64,000 bases of DNA from Pseudorhodoferax soli. GTDB taxonomy: Bacteria > Pseudomonadota > Gammaproteobacteria > Burkholderiales > Burkholderiaceae_C. The stretch's first letter is position 1. Each line of letters begins with the position of its first letter. Under the pieces are notes generated by a model that saw nothing but the letters and a program-made list of their open reading frames with translations, had not been told where the DNA came from and did no database searches. Position numbers and translations under genes: made by a program. Below are positions 9,603 through 19,613 of this stretch, piece after piece. The stretch spans positions 930,001 through 994,000 of the forward strand of contig NZ_QPJK01000001.1 of the NCBI RefSeq assembly GCF_003337555.1, in the 5' to 3' direction.

Positions 9603-10430
9603 TCAAGCCGCGACCGCCCAGACCAGCCGCTCGGGGTGCGTGTAGACGCTGAGGCGGTCACCGCGCGCGAAGCCGACCAATGCCAGGTTGGCGTCGGCCG
9701 CCAGGTCGATCGCGAGCCCGGTCACGCCCGAGACGGCGGCCAGCAATGCGCTGCCCGCGCGGACGGTCTTGCCCACCATCTCGTAGCTGGCGCGGCTGGT
9801 CACGACAACGAAACCATCCTGCGCCGGGCGGTTCGCCGCCAGCAGCGCGCCGACCAGCTTGTCGAGCGCGTTGTGACGGCCCACATCCTCGCGCACCATC
9901 ACCAGCTGGCCCTGGGCATCGGCGAAGCCCGCCGCATGCGTGGCACCGCTGGCATCGCGCAGCGGCTGGCGCTGGTTCAGGGCCTGCACCGCCTGCGACA
10001 CGGCGGCGGCATCGAAGCGGACATCGCTCTGCAGCGGCGCAGGCCGCTGCACGGCCTGCGGCAGGCTCTCGGCGCCGCACAGGCCGCAACCGGTGCGGCC
10101 CGTCAGGCTGCGGCGCCTGTCCTTGAGCCGCGCGAAGCAGCCGGAAGCGATCTGCAACTGCACGGTGAGTCCGCCACAGCCCGGCGCGAGCACGATGTCG
10201 CGCACGTCGGCACGGCTGTCGACGATGCCCTCGGTCAGCGAGAAGCCGAGCGCGAAATCCTCCAGGTCCAGCGGCGTGGCCAGCATCACGGCGTGCGAGA
10301 TGCCGTTGTATTCGAGCGCCACCGGCACTTCCTCGGCCACGCAATCGGTGCCGGGCGCGCCCGGCTCACGCGTGACGGGGGCCCTGCGCGTGCCGGTGAA
10401 AGTGCTGGAGGAAAGATCCTGAGCTTGCAT
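9603..10430 (-). CDS. fdhD: formate dehydrogenase accessory sulfurtransferase FdhD
   Basis: Cytoplasmic protein that passes sulfur from the IscS desulfurase to the molybdenum cofactor of formate dehydrogenase. The 275-residue protein has EDFALGFSLTEGIV, the CGLC pair (Cys115/Cys118) that carries the persulfide, and the conserved GRHNALDKLVGA segment. No formate dehydrogenase structural genes are in the window, so its client is elsewhere, although a MoeB/ThiF-like protein is encoded at 27562. The start ATG at 10430 gives an N-terminus of normal length; the ribosome site is weak. Confidence 0.94.
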   Translation of the reverse strand: MQAQDLSSSTFTGTRRAPVTREPGAPGTDCVAEEVPVALEYNGISHAVMLATPLDLEDFALGFSLTEGIVDSRADVRDIVLAPGCGGLTVQLQIASGCFARLKDRRRSLTGRTGCGLCGAESLPQAVQRPAPLQSDVRFDAAAVSQAVQALNQRQPLRDASGATHAAGFADAQGQLVMVREDVGRHNALDKLVGALLAANRPAQDGFVVVTSRASYEMVGKTVRAGSALLAAVSGVTGLAIDLAADANLALVGFARGDRLSVYTHPERLVWAVAA

Positions 10431-10529
10431 GCTGGAGAGTCTCGCACCAACGGCATGGCCCCATGACCGGCTTTGCCATCGCCTGTCTCAGTCCTTGTGA
10501 ATTGACCAAGCTACGCTCAAAATGCAAGG

Positions 10530-11687
10530 ATGATTGAACGCCGCCTTGCCGCCGACCTGCGCGAACGCCTGGGCTTCTACCCCGGCGTGGTGCTGCTGGG
10601 TCCGCGCCAGGTAGGCAAGACCACGCTGGCCCGCGTCATTGCCGCCGAACATGCGGATGCGCTGGTGCTCGACCTCGAACGCCCCGGCGACCGTGCCCAG
10701 TTGGCCGAACCCGAACTGTTCCTCGCCCAGCACCGCCAACGGCTGGTGGTACTGGACGAAGTACAGATGCTGCCCGATCTGTTCACCCAGCTGCGCCCGG
10801 AGATCGATGCCGACCGCCGCGCCGGCCGCTTCCTGCTGCTGGGCTCGGCCAGTGGCGCCTTGCTGCGCCAGCGCACCGAGTCGCTGGCTGGCCGCGTGGG
10901 CTATCTGGAGCTCACGCCGCTGCTGGCCAGCGAGTTGCCGGCCGACCTGGCAACGCTGCAGCAGCTGTGGCACCGCGGCGGCTTTCCGCAGGCGCAGCTG
11001 GCGCCCAGCGAGCGCCTCTCCTATGCCTGGCGCCAGGACTTCATCCAGACCTTCTTGCAGCGCGACCTGCCGCAGATGGGCGTGGGGGTGGCAGCCGACC
11101 CCTTGCACCGCTTCTGGCGCATGCTGGCCCATCTGCAGGGGCAGCTGTTCAACGCCTCGCAGCTGGGCATGTCGCTGGGCGGCGCCTCGCACAGCACGGC
11201 CACGCGCTACCTCGACCTGCTGGTGGATACGCTGATTGTGCGGCGGCTCGAGCCCTTCCTGCCCAACGTGGGCAAGCGTCTCGTGAAATCGCCCAAGGTC
11301 TACATCCGCGACAGCGGCCTGGTGCACGCGTTGCTGAACATCGCCAGCCTCTCCGATCTACAGGGCCACCCCATCGTCGGGGCGTCCTGGGAGGGCTTCG
11401 TCGTCGAGCAGGTGCGCGCACTGTTGCCGGCGGGCGCCGAGATGGGCTTCTACCGCACTGCCGCCGGTGCAGAACTCGACATCGTGGTGCAGACCGGCAC
11501 GCGGCGCCTGGGCATCGAGGTGAAGTTTTCGGCCGCTCCCACAGTGACCAAGGGCTTCTGGCAGGCCATGGGCGACCTGCAGCCAGCGCGGACCGTGGTG
11601 GTGGCACCGGTGGCCCGCGCCTATCCGCTCAGGAACGGCGTGGACGTGGTGCCGGTCTGGGCGCTGCCCGAGTTGCTCGCGGCCTGA
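10530..11687 (+). CDS. AAA family ATPase with DUF4143 C-terminal domain
   Basis: Protein of 385 residues with the two-part build of the large AAA_14/DUF4143 family: Walker A GPRQVGKT at 24-31, Walker B LVVLDEVQ, the GSASG sensor segment, then a C-terminal DUF4143 region with a nuclease-like ELDIVVQTG...IEVKF core. Biological function in the family is unknown; nuclease relics and mobile distribution hint at defence or selfish-element roles. It stands alone, divergent from fdhD and convergent with the mrp gene (7-nt gap). Composition matches its neighbours, so recent transfer is not evident. Confidence 0.88.
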   Translation: MIERRLAADLRERLGFYPGVVLLGPRQVGKTTLARVIAAEHADALVLDLERPGDRAQLAEPELFLAQHRQRLVVLDEVQMLPDLFTQLRPEIDADRRAGRFLLLGSASGALLRQRTESLAGRVGYLELTPLLASELPADLATLQQLWHRGGFPQAQLAPSERLSYAWRQDFIQTFLQRDLPQMGVGVAADPLHRFWRMLAHLQGQLFNASQLGMSLGGASHSTATRYLDLLVDTLIVRRLEPFLPNVGKRLVKSPKVYIRDSGLVHALLNIASLSDLQGHPIVGASWEGFVVEQVRALLPAGAEMGFYRTAAGAELDIVVQTGTRRLGIEVKFSAAPTVTKGFWQAMGDLQPARTVVVAPVARAYPLRNGVDVVPVWALPELLAA

Positions 11688-11694
11688 AGGTGGC

Positions 11695-12786
11695 TCAGGT
11701 GTCCTTGGAGACCTTGATGGTCGGGAACTTGGACGAGAAATCCTTGTTCTTCTGCGCGATGGCCACTGCCACCTGGCGCGCCACGGACTTGTAGATGCCT
11801 GCGAGTTCGCCATCGGGCTCGGCCACCACGGTGGGCGTGCCGCTGTCGGCCTGCTCGCGGATGGCCATGGCCAGCGGCAGTGCGCCCAGGTAGTCGAGCT
11901 TGTACTCGGCCGCCATCTTCTGGCCGCCGTGGGCACCGAAGATGTGCTCCTGGTGGCCGCAGTTGCTGCACACGTGCACGGCCATGTTTTCCACCAAGCC
12001 GAGGATGGGCACGCCCACCTTCTCGAACATCTTGATGGCCTTCTTGGCGTCGATCAGCGCGATGTCCTGCGGCGTGGTGACGATGACGGCGCCGGTCATG
12101 GGCACGCGCTGCGACAGCGTGAGCTGGATGTCGCCGGTGCCGGGTGGCAGGTCGACGATCAGGTAGTCCAGCTCCTGCCAGTTGGTCTGGCGCAGCATCT
12201 GCTCCAGCGCCTGCGTGGCCATGGGGCCACGCCAGATCATGGCCTGGTCCTGGTCGACCAGGAGGCCGATGGACATTACCTGCACGCCATGGCCGAGTAA
12301 CGGCTCCATGGTCTTGCCGTCCGAACTCTCGGGCCGGCCGTTCACGCCCATCATCATGGCCTGGCTGGGGCCGTAGATGTCGGCGTCCAGCAAGCCCACG
12401 CTGGCGCCCTCGGCGGCCAGCGCCAGCGCCAGGTTGGCCGAGGTGGTGCTCTTGCCCACGCCGCCCTTGCCCGAGGCCACGGCAACGATGTTCTTCACAC
12501 CCGGCAGCAGCTGCACGCCGCGCTGCACGGCATGCGCGGTGATCTTGCTGGAGATGTTGACGGAGACGTTGTCCACGCCCGGCACGCTGCGCGCCGCGGC
12601 CACCAGCGCGCTGCGCAGCGCGGCGATCTGGCTCTTGGCCGGGTAGCCCAGTTCGACGTCGAACGCCACCTCGCCGCCCTGCACGCTCAGATTGCGCAGC
12701 ACCTTGGTGGACACGAAGTCCTTGCCGGTGTTGGGATCGACCACCTGCTTGAGCGCGTCGGTCAGCGCCTGTTCCGTCACTGGCAT
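11695..12786 (-). CDS. apbC: iron-sulfur cluster carrier protein Mrp/ApbC
   Basis: P-loop ATPase that carries and delivers [4Fe-4S] clusters to apoproteins. The 363-residue protein has an N-terminal MIP18/DUF59 domain (about 1-80), the deviant Walker [11 protein letters not shown] (105-114), [12 protein letters not shown] and the cluster-binding CSNC pair (Cys273/Cys276). The ATG at 12786 is chosen because AAAGGAG lies 11 nt upstream; an in-frame GTG at 12798 overlaps that ribosome site. It is divergent from metG with 135 nt between starts, a gene pairing seen in other betaproteobacteria. Confidence 0.95.
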   Translation of the reverse strand: MPVTEQALTDALKQVVDPNTGKDFVSTKVLRNLSVQGGEVAFDVELGYPAKSQIAALRSALVAAARSVPGVDNVSVNISSKITAHAVQRGVQLLPGVKNIVAVASGKGGVGKSTTSANLALALAAEGASVGLLDADIYGPSQAMMMGVNGRPESSDGKTMEPLLGHGVQVMSIGLLVDQDQAMIWRGPMATQALEQMLRQTNWQELDYLIVDLPPGTGDIQLTLSQRVPMTGAVIVTTPQDIALIDAKKAIKMFEKVGVPILGLVENMAVHVCSNCGHQEHIFGAHGGQKMAAEYKLDYLGALPLAMAIREQADSGTPTVVAEPDGELAGIYKSVARQVAVAIAQKNKDFSSKFPTIKVSKDT

Positions 12787-12921
12787 GTTGGCATTCACTC
12801 CTTTGGGGGCGCAAAGTGTACCGAGCCGGGTGCGCAGCGCAGCGCGCTCCTAAAATACCCGTCCCTTGCGCGCCGGCCGGCGCGCAACGCCACCGCCCAT
12901 CCCAGAAAGCGCCCTCTCCAG

Positions 12922-14991
12922 ATGTCCGCCCCGCGCAAGATCTTCGCCACCACCGCGCTGCCGTACGCCAACGGCAACTTCCACATCGGCCACATCATGG
13001 AGTACATCCAGGCCGACATCTGGGTGCGGTTCCAGCGCATGCGCGGCGCAGAGGTGAACTTCGTCGGTGCCGACGATGCGCACGGCGCGCCCATCATGAT
13101 CGCGGCCGAGAAGGCCGGCAAGACGCCCCAGCAGTTCGTGGCCGACATCGCCGCGGGCCGCAAGCAGTACCTGGACGGCTTCCACGTCGCCTTCGACAAC
13201 TGGAGCCACACCGACAGCGCGGAGAACCACGCGCTGTGCGCGGACATCTACCGCGCCCTGCGCGCGGCCGGCCTGATCGCGCAGAAGAGCGTGGAGCAGT
13301 TCTTCGATCCCGAGAAGAACATGTTCCTGCCCGACCGCTTCATCAAGGGCGAATGCCCGAACTGCGGCGCCAAGGACCAGTACGGCGACAACTGCGAGGT
13401 GTGCAGCGCCGTCTACACCCCCACCGACCTCAAGAACCCGTACTCGGCGCTGAGCGGCGCCAAGCCCGTGCTGCGCACCAGCGAGCACTTCTTCTTCAGC
13501 CTGTCCGACCCGCGCTGCGCCGAATACCTGCAGGGCTGGATCACCGACAGCGGGCTGCAGCCTGAAGTGGCCAACAAGGTGCGCGAGTGGTTCACCGTGC
13601 GCAAGAACGCCGACGGCAGCACCAGCGAAGGCCTCGCGGACTGGGACATCTCGCGCGAGGCGCCCTACTTCGGCATCGAGATTCCCGATGCGCCGGGCAA
13701 GTACTTCTACGTGTGGTTCGACGCGCCCATCGGCTACCTGGCTTCGCTGAAAAACCTGCTGGGCCGGCGCGGCCAGGATTTCGACGCCTACATGGCCGAC
13801 CCGGCCCTGGAGCAGTACCACTTCATCGGCAAGGACATCGTCACCTTCCACACGCTGTTCTGGCCCGCCGTGCTGCATTTCGCCGGGCGCAAGGTGCCGA
13901 ACAACGTGTTCGTGCACGGCTTCCTGACGGTCAACAACGGCGAGAAGATGAGCAAGAGCCGCGGCACCGGCCTGGACCCGCTCAAGTACCTGAGCCTCTC
14001 CATGAACGCCGAGTGGCTGCGCTACTACATCGCCGCCAAGCTCAACGGGCGCAACGAGGATGTCGACTTCAACCCCGACGACTTCATGGCGCGCGTGAAC
14101 GCCGACCTGATCGGCAAGTTCGTCAACATCGCCTCGCGCGCGGCCGGCTTCATCGCCAAGCGCTTCGCGGGGCAGCTGGGCACGCCCGGCGCCGACGGGC
14201 AAGCCCTGCTGGCCCAGCTGCAGGCGCAGGCTGGCGACATCGCCGAGGCCTTCGAGCGCCGCGACACCGCGCGCGCGCTGCGCGAGGTCATGCTGCTGGC
14301 CGACCGCGTGAACGAGTACGTGGACGCCAACAAGCCCTGGGAACTGGCCAAGCAGGAAGGCGCGGATGCGCGGCTGCAGGACGTCTGCACCACCTGCATC
14401 GAGGCCTTCCGGCTGCTGGCGCTGTACCTGAAGCCCGTGCTGCCGGCACTGGCCGCGCAGGTCGAGGCTTTCCTCAAGGTCGATGCACTGCAATGGCCGC
14501 ACGCCGGCCAGCTGCTGGGCGCGGGCCATGCGATCGGCGTGTACCAGCACCTGATGCAGCGCGTGGACATCAAGCAGCTCGATGCACTGTTCGAGCCGCC
14601 CGCAGCACCCGAGCCCGAGAAGCCGCTGCCCGGTGGCGAGGAGATCGCCGAGACCATCACGATCGACGACTTCACCAAGATCGACCTGCGCATCGCCAAG
14701 ATCGTGGCCTGCGAGAAGGTCGAGGGCTCCACCAAGCTGCTGCGCCTGACGCTCGACGCTGGCGAAGGCCGCATGCGCAACGTGTTCAGCGGCATCGCCA
14801 GCGCCTACCAGCCCGAGCAGTTGGTCGGCAAGCTGACCGTCATGGTGGCCAACCTGGCGCCGCGCAAGATGAAGTTCGGTGTCAGCGAAGGCATGGTGCT
14901 GGCCGGCAGCCATGCCGACGAGAAGGCCCAGCCCGGCATCCATGTGCTGGAGCCCTGGCCCGGCGCGCAACCGGGCATGCGGGTGCGCTGA
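12922..14991 (+). CDS. metG: methionine--tRNA ligase
   Basis: Class I aminoacyl-tRNA synthetase charging tRNA-Met, 689 residues, the long homodimeric form. HIGH is at 21-24 and KMSKS at 342-346. A single zinc knuckle uses Cys145, Cys148, Cys158 and Cys161. Residues from about 577 on form the C-terminal tRNA-binding/dimerisation OB domain ([12 protein letters not shown]). The ATG at 12922 is the only start that leaves a standard N-terminus ([18 protein letters not shown]); longer readings upstream run antisense into mrp. The next gene starts on the last base of its stop (TGATG). Confidence 0.97.
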   Translation: MSAPRKIFATTALPYANGNFHIGHIMEYIQADIWVRFQRMRGAEVNFVGADDAHGAPIMIAAEKAGKTPQQFVADIAAGRKQYLDGFHVAFDNWSHTDSAENHALCADIYRALRAAGLIAQKSVEQFFDPEKNMFLPDRFIKGECPNCGAKDQYGDNCEVCSAVYTPTDLKNPYSALSGAKPVLRTSEHFFFSLSDPRCAEYLQGWITDSGLQPEVANKVREWFTVRKNADGSTSEGLADWDISREAPYFGIEIPDAPGKYFYVWFDAPIGYLASLKNLLGRRGQDFDAYMADPALEQYHFIGKDIVTFHTLFWPAVLHFAGRKVPNNVFVHGFLTVNNGEKMSKSRGTGLDPLKYLSLSMNAEWLRYYIAAKLNGRNEDVDFNPDDFMARVNADLIGKFVNIASRAAGFIAKRFAGQLGTPGADGQALLAQLQAQAGDIAEAFERRDTARALREVMLLADRVNEYVDANKPWELAKQEGADARLQDVCTTCIEAFRLLALYLKPVLPALAAQVEAFLKVDALQWPHAGQLLGAGHAIGVYQHLMQRVDIKQLDALFEPPAAPEPEKPLPGGEEIAETITIDDFTKIDLRIAKIVACEKVEGSTKLLRLTLDAGEGRMRNVFSGIASAYQPEQLVGKLTVMVANLAPRKMKFGVSEGMVLAGSHADEKAQPGIHVLEPWPGAQPGMRVR

Positions 14992-15203
14992 TGCGCTGGG
15001 CCACCGCCATGCTTGCCGCCCTCGCCTGCATGGCCTCGGGTGGTTGCGCGGTGGTGACGGTGGCAGGCGCGGCCATCAGCGTGGGTGCCACGGCCGTGGG
15101 CGTCGCGGCCGACGTGGCCGTCGGGGCCGTCAAGGTCACCGGCAAGGCCGTGGGCGCGGCCGTGGATGCGGTGACGCCCGGCAGCGCACAGGGCACCGAA
15201 TAG
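14991..15203 (+). CDS. small predicted lipoprotein coupled to metG
   Basis: Protein of 70 residues with a signal peptide ending in ASGGC, a weak lipobox with Cys19 as likely lipid site, followed by an alanine/valine/glycine-rich low-complexity tail (VTVAGAAISVGATAVGVAADVAVGAV). The ATG overlaps the metG stop by one base, so translation is probably coupled. Short NF038104-like lipoproteins of this kind occur downstream of metG in related species. Function unknown; the tail could be a membrane-associated amphipathic stretch. Confidence 0.7.
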   Translation: MRWATAMLAALACMASGGCAVVTVAGAAISVGATAVGVAADVAVGAVKVTGKAVGAAVDAVTPGSAQGTE

Positions 15204-15231
15204 CGGCGCCCTCACCGCAGGCCGGCGCCGC

Positions 15232-15876
15232 TCAGTGCGCGCGGTGCGTGCAGGCGCCCGCGATCAGCTCGGCCAGCACCTCCAGGCTGCCCGCCTTCTC
15301 GGCGGCATCGACCGTGAACAGCTCCTGCACCGCTGCGCCGCGCAGCGAGGAGAACACCACCGAGGCCACGCCCTGCGGATGGGGATGTGCCTTCAACTCG
15401 GGGAAGGTGGCGAAGAACTGTGTGTAAAAGCCCCGGTCCACCTCTTCGCGGTAGCTCTCGATGCGGGCGAACAGCGACGGTATCGCCTTGCAACCGAAGA
15501 ACAGGCTCCAGGCCGTCTGGTAGTTGGGCGCGCCGAAGATGTGTTGCCAGGCACGTTGGACGAACTGCGGGGCGCGCTGGTCCAGCGGGAGTTCCGGATC
15601 CGGCCAGACCCCGCCCTGGTCGCCCAGCGGCGCCATGACCTCGGCCACCAGCCGCTCCATCAGCACATCGCGGCTTTCGAAGTGGTGCTGCAGCGCACCC
15701 ATGCTGACCTCGGCACGGCGCGCGATCGCTTGTAGCGTGGCACTCTTGAAGCCCTCTTCCCGCAGCAGCGTGAGCGCCGCCTCGATGATCTTGCGCCGGG
15801 TGGCTTCGACCCGCTCGCTCTGCGGCGTGCGGACGCGGGCTTCATCCTGGGGCGTGGTGCTGCGGCGAGAGATCAT
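15232..15876 (-). CDS. TetR/AcrR family transcriptional regulator
   Basis: One-component repressor of 214 residues. The N-terminal HTH (about 21-67: TRRKIIEAALTLLREEGF...SMGALQHHF) is typical of TetR, and the C-terminal part is the ligand domain (about 85-210). The start at ATG 15876 is preferred to a TTG two codons upstream. The gene is divergent from the FAD oxidoreductase/permease/phh operon across a 161-nt AT-rich gap and probably controls it, possibly sensing an amine or aromatic compound. The ligand is not known. Confidence 0.87.
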   Translation of the reverse strand: MISRRSTTPQDEARVRTPQSERVEATRRKIIEAALTLLREEGFKSATLQAIARRAEVSMGALQHHFESRDVLMERLVAEVMAPLGDQGGVWPDPELPLDQRAPQFVQRAWQHIFGAPNYQTAWSLFFGCKAIPSLFARIESYREEVDRGFYTQFFATFPELKAHPHPQGVASVVFSSLRGAAVQELFTVDAAEKAGSLEVLAELIAGACTHRAH

Positions 15877-15880
15877 GCAC

Positions 15881-15987
15881 AAATAATAAATTGATATGGC
15901 TGCAGGACCTCCGCACGTGCCGCTCTAACTTTTTTCAAATGGCCTGTCCATAGGGTCATCTACTAAATAATAATAATTTATTGATAC
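15881..15987. promoter_or_regulatory. two similar AT-rich elements between tetR and the FAD oxidoreductase operon
   Basis: Two AT-rich stretches at 15881-15897 and 15965-15987 share AAATAATAA followed by TTGATA, about 84 bp apart, inside an otherwise GC-rich region. They lie near the TetR start and upstream of the operon start, the expected place for operators of an autoregulated divergent TetR system. Promoter -35/-10 boxes could not be fixed with confidence. Confidence 0.4.
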
Positions 15988-16037
15988 TGCACAATTTCCG
16001 GACTGGCCCATAAAGCCTCACCAGCCGGAGTGCACCC

Positions 16038-17366
16038 TTGACCCACCACATCGACCGCCTGCCGACCGACGACAACACCAACGGCTGGAGTGCTCTGCTC
16101 GGCCCGCGTCAGCCGCGCGCGCCGCTGCAGCAGGATCTGTCGGTGGACTTCCTGGTCATCGGCGCCGGCTATGCCGGCCTGGCCGCTGCCCGCCAGCTGG
16201 CGGCGCAGGAGCCTGAGGCCAGCATCGCCGTGGTCGATGCCAGCGTGGTGGGCGAGAACGCATCGGGCCGCAACTCTGGCTTCGCCATCGACCTGCCGCA
16301 CAGCTCGGCCCCGTCCGACGCCGACGTCGAAGCCGGCCGGCGCGTGATCCGGGTCAACCGCTTCGCGGTGGACGCGCTGGAACGCCTGGTGGCCGAACAC
16401 CGCATCCAGTGCGACTGGGCCCGGCGTGGCCGCTACCACGTGGCGGTGACGGACGAGGTGGCCGAGAGCGCGCTGCAGCCCTATGTGCGCAACCTGAAGG
16501 CCTGGGACGAGCCCTACGCCTACCTGGACCGCGACGCGCTGCGCAAGCGCCTGGGCACCAGCTACTACGCAGCCGCGGTCTACACCCCGGGCACCCGGCT
16601 GCTGAACCCGGCCGCACTGGTGCGGGGCCTGGCCGACAGCCTGCCCGCGCAGGTGCAGCTGTTCGAGAACACGCCGGTCGTCGAAGTCGAACTGAAGGGC
16701 GCGAACCCGCATGTGCGCACGGCCCAGGGCCGCCGCATCCGTGCCGGCCGGGTGATCCTGACCGTCAATGCCTACTCGCAGTCCTTCGGCGTTTTCCGTG
16801 AACGCCAGCTGCCGGTGCTGCTGTTCGCCAGCCTCACGCACCGCCTGGACACCGCCCAGCTGGCGCGCCTCGGCTCCGAGCCCGTCTGGGGCGTGACGCC
16901 CGCCCACGGCGTCGCCGGCTCCACCGTGCGGCTGACGGCCGATGGGCGGCTGATGATCCGCCAGGGATTCGAGTACTCGCCAGAGCTGCGCACCGACGAA
17001 GCCCGGCGCGCCGAGGCCCGTGCGATGAACCTGGAGCTGCTGCGCCGCCGCTTCCCGCAGCTGGGCGCCATCGCGCTGGAGCACTTCTGGATGGGCTGGC
17101 TGGCCGTCTCGCACAACCACGCGCCGGCTTTCGACCAGATCGGGCCGCAGGCCTGGGCGGCCTCTTGCTGCAACGGCTCGGGCATCGTGCGGCACACGGC
17201 GGCCGGCATGCTGATCGCCGACCATGCCCTGGGCCACAAGAACCCGCTGATCGACGACTTCCTGGTGCAGGGAACGGCCAACTACATCCCGCCGCGCCCG
17301 GTGCGCGACGTCGGTGTGGGCCTGTCCCTGGCCTGGGACATGTGGCGCGGCAAGGCCGAGCAGTGA
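16038..17366 (+). CDS. FAD-dependent amine/amino acid oxidoreductase (DAO family)
   Basis: DAO-type flavoprotein of 442 residues. The Rossmann loop GAGYAG is at 42-47 after VDFLVIG, followed by ENASGRNSGFAID, a block typical of PuuB-like gamma-glutamylputrescine oxidases and related amine oxidases. The start is TTG at 16038 with GGAG 7 nt upstream; no ATG gives the full N-terminus. It is the first gene of a plus-strand run with an amino-acid permease, RidA, PhhB, PhhA and an SDR. Oxidation of an amine to an imine would fit the presence of RidA, which clears reactive imines. The substrate is not determined. Confidence 0.85.
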   Translation: MTHHIDRLPTDDNTNGWSALLGPRQPRAPLQQDLSVDFLVIGAGYAGLAAARQLAAQEPEASIAVVDASVVGENASGRNSGFAIDLPHSSAPSDADVEAGRRVIRVNRFAVDALERLVAEHRIQCDWARRGRYHVAVTDEVAESALQPYVRNLKAWDEPYAYLDRDALRKRLGTSYYAAAVYTPGTRLLNPAALVRGLADSLPAQVQLFENTPVVEVELKGANPHVRTAQGRRIRAGRVILTVNAYSQSFGVFRERQLPVLLFASLTHRLDTAQLARLGSEPVWGVTPAHGVAGSTVRLTADGRLMIRQGFEYSPELRTDEARRAEARAMNLELLRRRFPQLGAIALEHFWMGWLAVSHNHAPAFDQIGPQAWAASCCNGSGIVRHTAAGMLIADHALGHKNPLIDDFLVQGTANYIPPRPVRDVGVGLSLAWDMWRGKAEQ

Positions 17367-17476
17367 CCCCGCTTCGCCCCCGACATCCCGCGCATCCCCG
17401 ACACCCCGGACATCCCCAAAAAAGGCGGCCACGAGCCGCCGCCCTGCCCCGCACCTTCACACGAGGAGACATTCCC

Positions 17477-18877
17477 ATGACACCCACCCACTCCGGCCAC
17501 CTGGAGCGCAAGCTCCAGAGCCGCCACATCCAGCTGATCGCGCTGGGCGGCACCATCGGCACCGGCCTGTTCCTGGGCTCGGCCGGCATCATCGAGATGG
17601 CCGGCCCGGCCGTGCTGCTGGGCTACGCGATCGGCGGCGCGCTGATCTTCCTGATCATGCGTTTCCTGGGCGAGATGCTGGTCGAGGCGCCCAACGCCGG
17701 CTCGTTCAGCTACTTCGCCAACCGCCACCTGGGCCGCTTCGCGGGCTTCCTGTCGGGCTGGAACTGCGTCGCGCTGTACGTGCTGGTGGGCATGCTCGAG
17801 CTGACCGCCTGCGGCAAGTTCATCCAGTACTGGTGGCCCGAGGTGCCGACCTGGGCCACGGCGGCCGTGTTCTTCGTGCTGATCAACGCGGTGAACTTCA
17901 TCAACGTCAAGGCCTATGGCGAGTTCGAGTTCTGGTTCGCGCTGATCAAGATCGTCGCCGTGGTGGCCATGATCGCCACCGGCATCTACCTGCTGTCGAC
18001 CAGCGGCAGCCCGACGCAGACCGTCCGCAACCTGTGGACGCACGGCGGCTTCATGCCCAACGGCATCGGCGGCCTGGTCATGTCGCTGGCGTTCATCATG
18101 TTCGCGTTCGGCGGCGTGGAAATGCTGGGCTTCGCGGCGGCGGAGACGGACCAGCCGCGCAAGGTCATCCCCAAGGCCATCAACCAGCTGGTCTGGCGCG
18201 TGCTCGTGTTCTACGTGGGTTCGATGGCGGTGCTGCTCTCGCTGACGCCCTGGACCGACCTGGTCGCGCAGCTCAAGGCCGGCGGCGACACCTACAGCAA
18301 CAGCCCCTTCGTGCTGGTGATCTCGGGCATCGGCCAGAAACTGGCAGCCCACGTGCTGAACTTCGTGATCCTGACCGCCACGCTGTCGGTCTACAACAGC
18401 ATGGTCTACAGCACCAGCCGCCTGCTGTACGGCATGGCCAGCGAAGGCAATGCGCCCGGGTCGCTGATGCAGGTCAACCGACGCGGCGTGCCGGTGCGCG
18501 CCATCGTCTACCCCGGCCTGGCCACCGCCCTGTGCGTGGTGCTGAACTATGTGGCGCCGCAAGGACTGATCGAGCTGCTGATGTCGCTGATCGTGGCTGC
18601 GCTGGTGATCACCTGGGTCGTGATCATCGTCACCCACATGCGCTTTCGCCGCGATGCGGTGCGCAACGGGACGCCGCTGGCCTTCCGCGCGCCGTTCGCC
18701 CCCGTGTCCAACGTCATTTGCCTGGCCGGCATGGCGCTGGTGGTTGGCGTGATGCTGCTGACCCCGTCCATCCGCGGCTCGGCGCTGGCCATCCCTGTCT
18801 GGATCGGCGCGCTGTACCTCGCCTACCGCACCGTGTCGTCCCGTCCGGCCCTGCCATCCGTGCAGGGCGCCGCTTGA
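17477..18877 (+). CDS. amino acid permease (AAT/APC family)
   Basis: Inner-membrane amino acid:proton symporter of 466 residues and about 12 helices. The N-terminal IQLIALGGTIGTGLFLGSA (substrate loop 24-34) and FGGVEMLGFAAAE are classic for the AAT group that includes AroP, PheP, ProY and LysP. AGGAGA precedes the ATG at 17477. Placement in an operon with phenylalanine hydroxylase makes an aromatic amino acid, above all phenylalanine, the likeliest cargo; that is inference. It is separated from the FAD oxidoreductase by 110 nt. Confidence 0.9.
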   Translation: MTPTHSGHLERKLQSRHIQLIALGGTIGTGLFLGSAGIIEMAGPAVLLGYAIGGALIFLIMRFLGEMLVEAPNAGSFSYFANRHLGRFAGFLSGWNCVALYVLVGMLELTACGKFIQYWWPEVPTWATAAVFFVLINAVNFINVKAYGEFEFWFALIKIVAVVAMIATGIYLLSTSGSPTQTVRNLWTHGGFMPNGIGGLVMSLAFIMFAFGGVEMLGFAAAETDQPRKVIPKAINQLVWRVLVFYVGSMAVLLSLTPWTDLVAQLKAGGDTYSNSPFVLVISGIGQKLAAHVLNFVILTATLSVYNSMVYSTSRLLYGMASEGNAPGSLMQVNRRGVPVRAIVYPGLATALCVVLNYVAPQGLIELLMSLIVAALVITWVVIIVTHMRFRRDAVRNGTPLAFRAPFAPVSNVICLAGMALVVGVMLLTPSIRGSALAIPVWIGALYLAYRTVSSRPALPSVQGAA

Positions 18878-18885
18878 GAAAACCC

Positions 18886-19269
18886 ATGTCAGCCACCTTC
18901 CATCCCGCCCCCGGCCCCATGCCGTTCTCCACCGCCGTGCGCGCGGCCGGCCTGCTCATGCTGTCGGGCCAGATCCCGTTCGACGCTGCCGGCAAGCCGC
19001 ACGCCGGCAGCATCGAAGCGCAGACCCATGCGGTGCTGCAAAGCATCGCCAGCACGCTGCAGGGCCTGGACAGCGGGTTGGACCAGGTGGTCAAGACCAC
19101 CGTCTGGCTGCGCGACCTGGCCGACTTCGCCGCCTTCAACGCGGTCTACCGCAGCTATTTCCAGGAGGGCCGCTATCCGGTGCGCAGCCTGGTGCAGGCC
19201 GAGCTGGCGTTCGGCGTGGCCGTCGAGATCGAAGTGCAGGCGCTGGACACGTCCCGCGCGCCCGGTTGA
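18886..19269 (+). CDS. RidA family reactive imine/enamine deaminase
   Basis: Small trimeric RidA/YjgF/UK114 protein of 127 residues that hydrolyses 2-aminoacrylate and other imines released by amino acid enzymes. MLSGQIPFD near the N-terminus, the active-site Arg in YPVRSLVQAEL and the VEIEVQA C-terminal strand fit the family. It begins 8 nt after the permease stop. Likely partner of the FAD oxidoreductase upstream, removing the imine product; the ATG at 18886 gives the normal start. Confidence 0.88.
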   Translation: MSATFHPAPGPMPFSTAVRAAGLLMLSGQIPFDAAGKPHAGSIEAQTHAVLQSIASTLQGLDSGLDQVVKTTVWLRDLADFAAFNAVYRSYFQEGRYPVRSLVQAELAFGVAVEIEVQALDTSRAPG

Positions 19270-19280
19270 AGGTGCCCGAG

Positions 19281-19613
19281 ATGAGACTGTCCCCCACCCA
19301 ACTGCAGCCGCTGCTGGCCCGGCTGCCGGACTGGCAAGCCGGCACGGAACGCGGCGGCGTGCTGTCGCGCAGCTTCGTGTTCCGCGACTTCGCGCAGGCC
19401 ATGGGCTTCATGTGCCAGATCGCGGTGCACGCCGAGAAGCACGACCACCACCCCGAGTGGTCCAACGTCTACAACCGCGTCGACGTGACGCTCACCACCC
19501 ACGACGCGGACGGCCTGTCCCTGCGCGACATCCGGCTGGCCAGGACCATGGACCAGGTCGCCGCGGCACTGGCGCTCCAGGCGCCGCCCACCGAGGAGCT
19601 CGCACATGCATGA
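19281..19613 (+). CDS. phhB: pterin-4a-carbinolamine dehydratase
   Basis: Dehydrates 4a-hydroxytetrahydropterin made by phenylalanine hydroxylase, so that the cofactor can be reduced again. The 110-residue protein carries the diagnostic block AEKHDHHPEWSNVYN (51-65) with the catalytic histidines. The start ATG at 19281 has GAAGG 8 nt upstream; a TTG at 19266 overlapping the ridA stop is less likely. It overlaps phhA by 8 nt, the usual phhA-phhB partnership though in reversed order compared with Pseudomonas. Confidence 0.94.
   Translation: MRLSPTQLQPLLARLPDWQAGTERGGVLSRSFVFRDFAQAMGFMCQIAVHAEKHDHHPEWSNVYNRVDVTLTTHDADGLSLRDIRLARTMDQVAAALALQAPPTEELAHA

Noticed and set aside
12532-12921. Longer N-terminus of metG beginning at 12532
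   Set aside because: The upstream part is antisense to mrp, and ATG 12922 gives the standard MetG start before the HIGH motif.
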